Origin: Saccharopolyspora thermophila
Lineage (GTDB): Bacteria; Actinomycetota; Actinomycetes; Mycobacteriales; Pseudonocardiaceae
NCBI RefSeq assembly: GCF_014646075.1
Contig: NZ_BMMT01000012.1
Coordinates: forward strand, 120,723 to 184,722
Direction: 5' to 3'
DNA: 64,000 bases
Part shown: in pieces, positions 63,956-64,000 of the stretch
Position numbering within the stretch: position 1 is the stretch's first letter
Layout: each line of letters opens with the position of its first letter
Notes under the pieces: generated by a model
What the model was told of the DNA's origin: nothing
The model's input: only the letters and a program-made list of their open reading frames with translations
The model's database searches: none
Program-made: the position numbers and the translations under genes

Positions 63956-64000
63956 CCGAGTGCGTAGCCCCGGTCTGCTCCTCCTCGTCGTCAGGATTCC

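Overview
The window comes from a high-GC actinomycete. The gene set points to the order Pseudonocardiales (a Saccharopolyspora- or Amycolatopsis-like genome): an SsgA-family sporulation protein, an EF-G2 paralogue, an FprA-type ferredoxin reductase, the thrS/HIT/pgsA block also known from mycobacteria, a pair of DUF574 methyltransferases, a Spo0M-like protein and a tuberculostearic-acid (10-methyl fatty acid) gene pair. The order-level placement is inference; no rRNA or species marker is present. Most coding starts rest on a visible purine-rich ribosome site, and many are GTG or TTG.

Positions 1-45650 look like ordinary chromosome. From the left they hold pdxT (cut by the window edge), the branched-chain amino acid exporter azlCD with a divergent XRE/cupin regulator, EF-G2, pdxS, the lipid/tRNA block pgsA-HIT-thrS, a GGDEF protein whose EAL domain is degenerate, fprA, a ketoglutarate-semialdehyde dehydrogenase, an RlmA-like methyltransferase, a lipase maturation factor, tmsB-tmsA, an adenylate cyclase overlapping a universal stress protein, a CAT-type permease, coaA, a PIN toxin-antitoxin pair and an ATPase/LuxR regulator. 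The proline-degradation locus follows (PucR regulator divergent from pruA and prodh), then a membrane protein, two DUF574 methyltransferases around a Spo0M-like gene, a GT-B-like gene behind a 12-copy 7-bp repeat, and an NB-ARC/TPR protein. This part ends with an IclR-controlled catabolic cassette (cupin, zinc dehydrogenase, MHS transporter, SDR) whose regulator gene lies between two perfect inverted copies of an 18-bp site.

Positions 45650-53500 are an integration hot spot. tRNA-Val(GAC), tRNA-Cys and tRNA-Gly lie on the minus strand, with a decayed integrase C-terminus at the 3' end of tRNA-Val(GAC). An SsgA-like gene and a small membrane protein gene follow. tRNA-Val(CAC) comes next, with a tyrosine integrase gene (broken by one amber codon) and an excisionase-like gene behind it. 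To its right are remnants of an XRE regulator, a sugar-nucleotide epimerase and a radical SAM protein, all with frameshifts or in-frame stops.

Positions 53170-62640 hold a complete, tightly overlapping type I-B-like CRISPR-Cas operon on the minus strand (cas6-cas8/cst1-cas7-cas5-cas3-cas4-cas1-cas2). A degenerate array lies downstream of cas2, and a short clean array with four identical repeats lies upstream of cas6 in the opposite orientation. The right array runs into a broken ATP-dependent DNA ligase gene. About 85 bp of similar sequence occurs in the same orientation on both sides of the island (51851 and 63132). The last kilobase holds a possible small membrane protein and a helix-turn-helix remnant.
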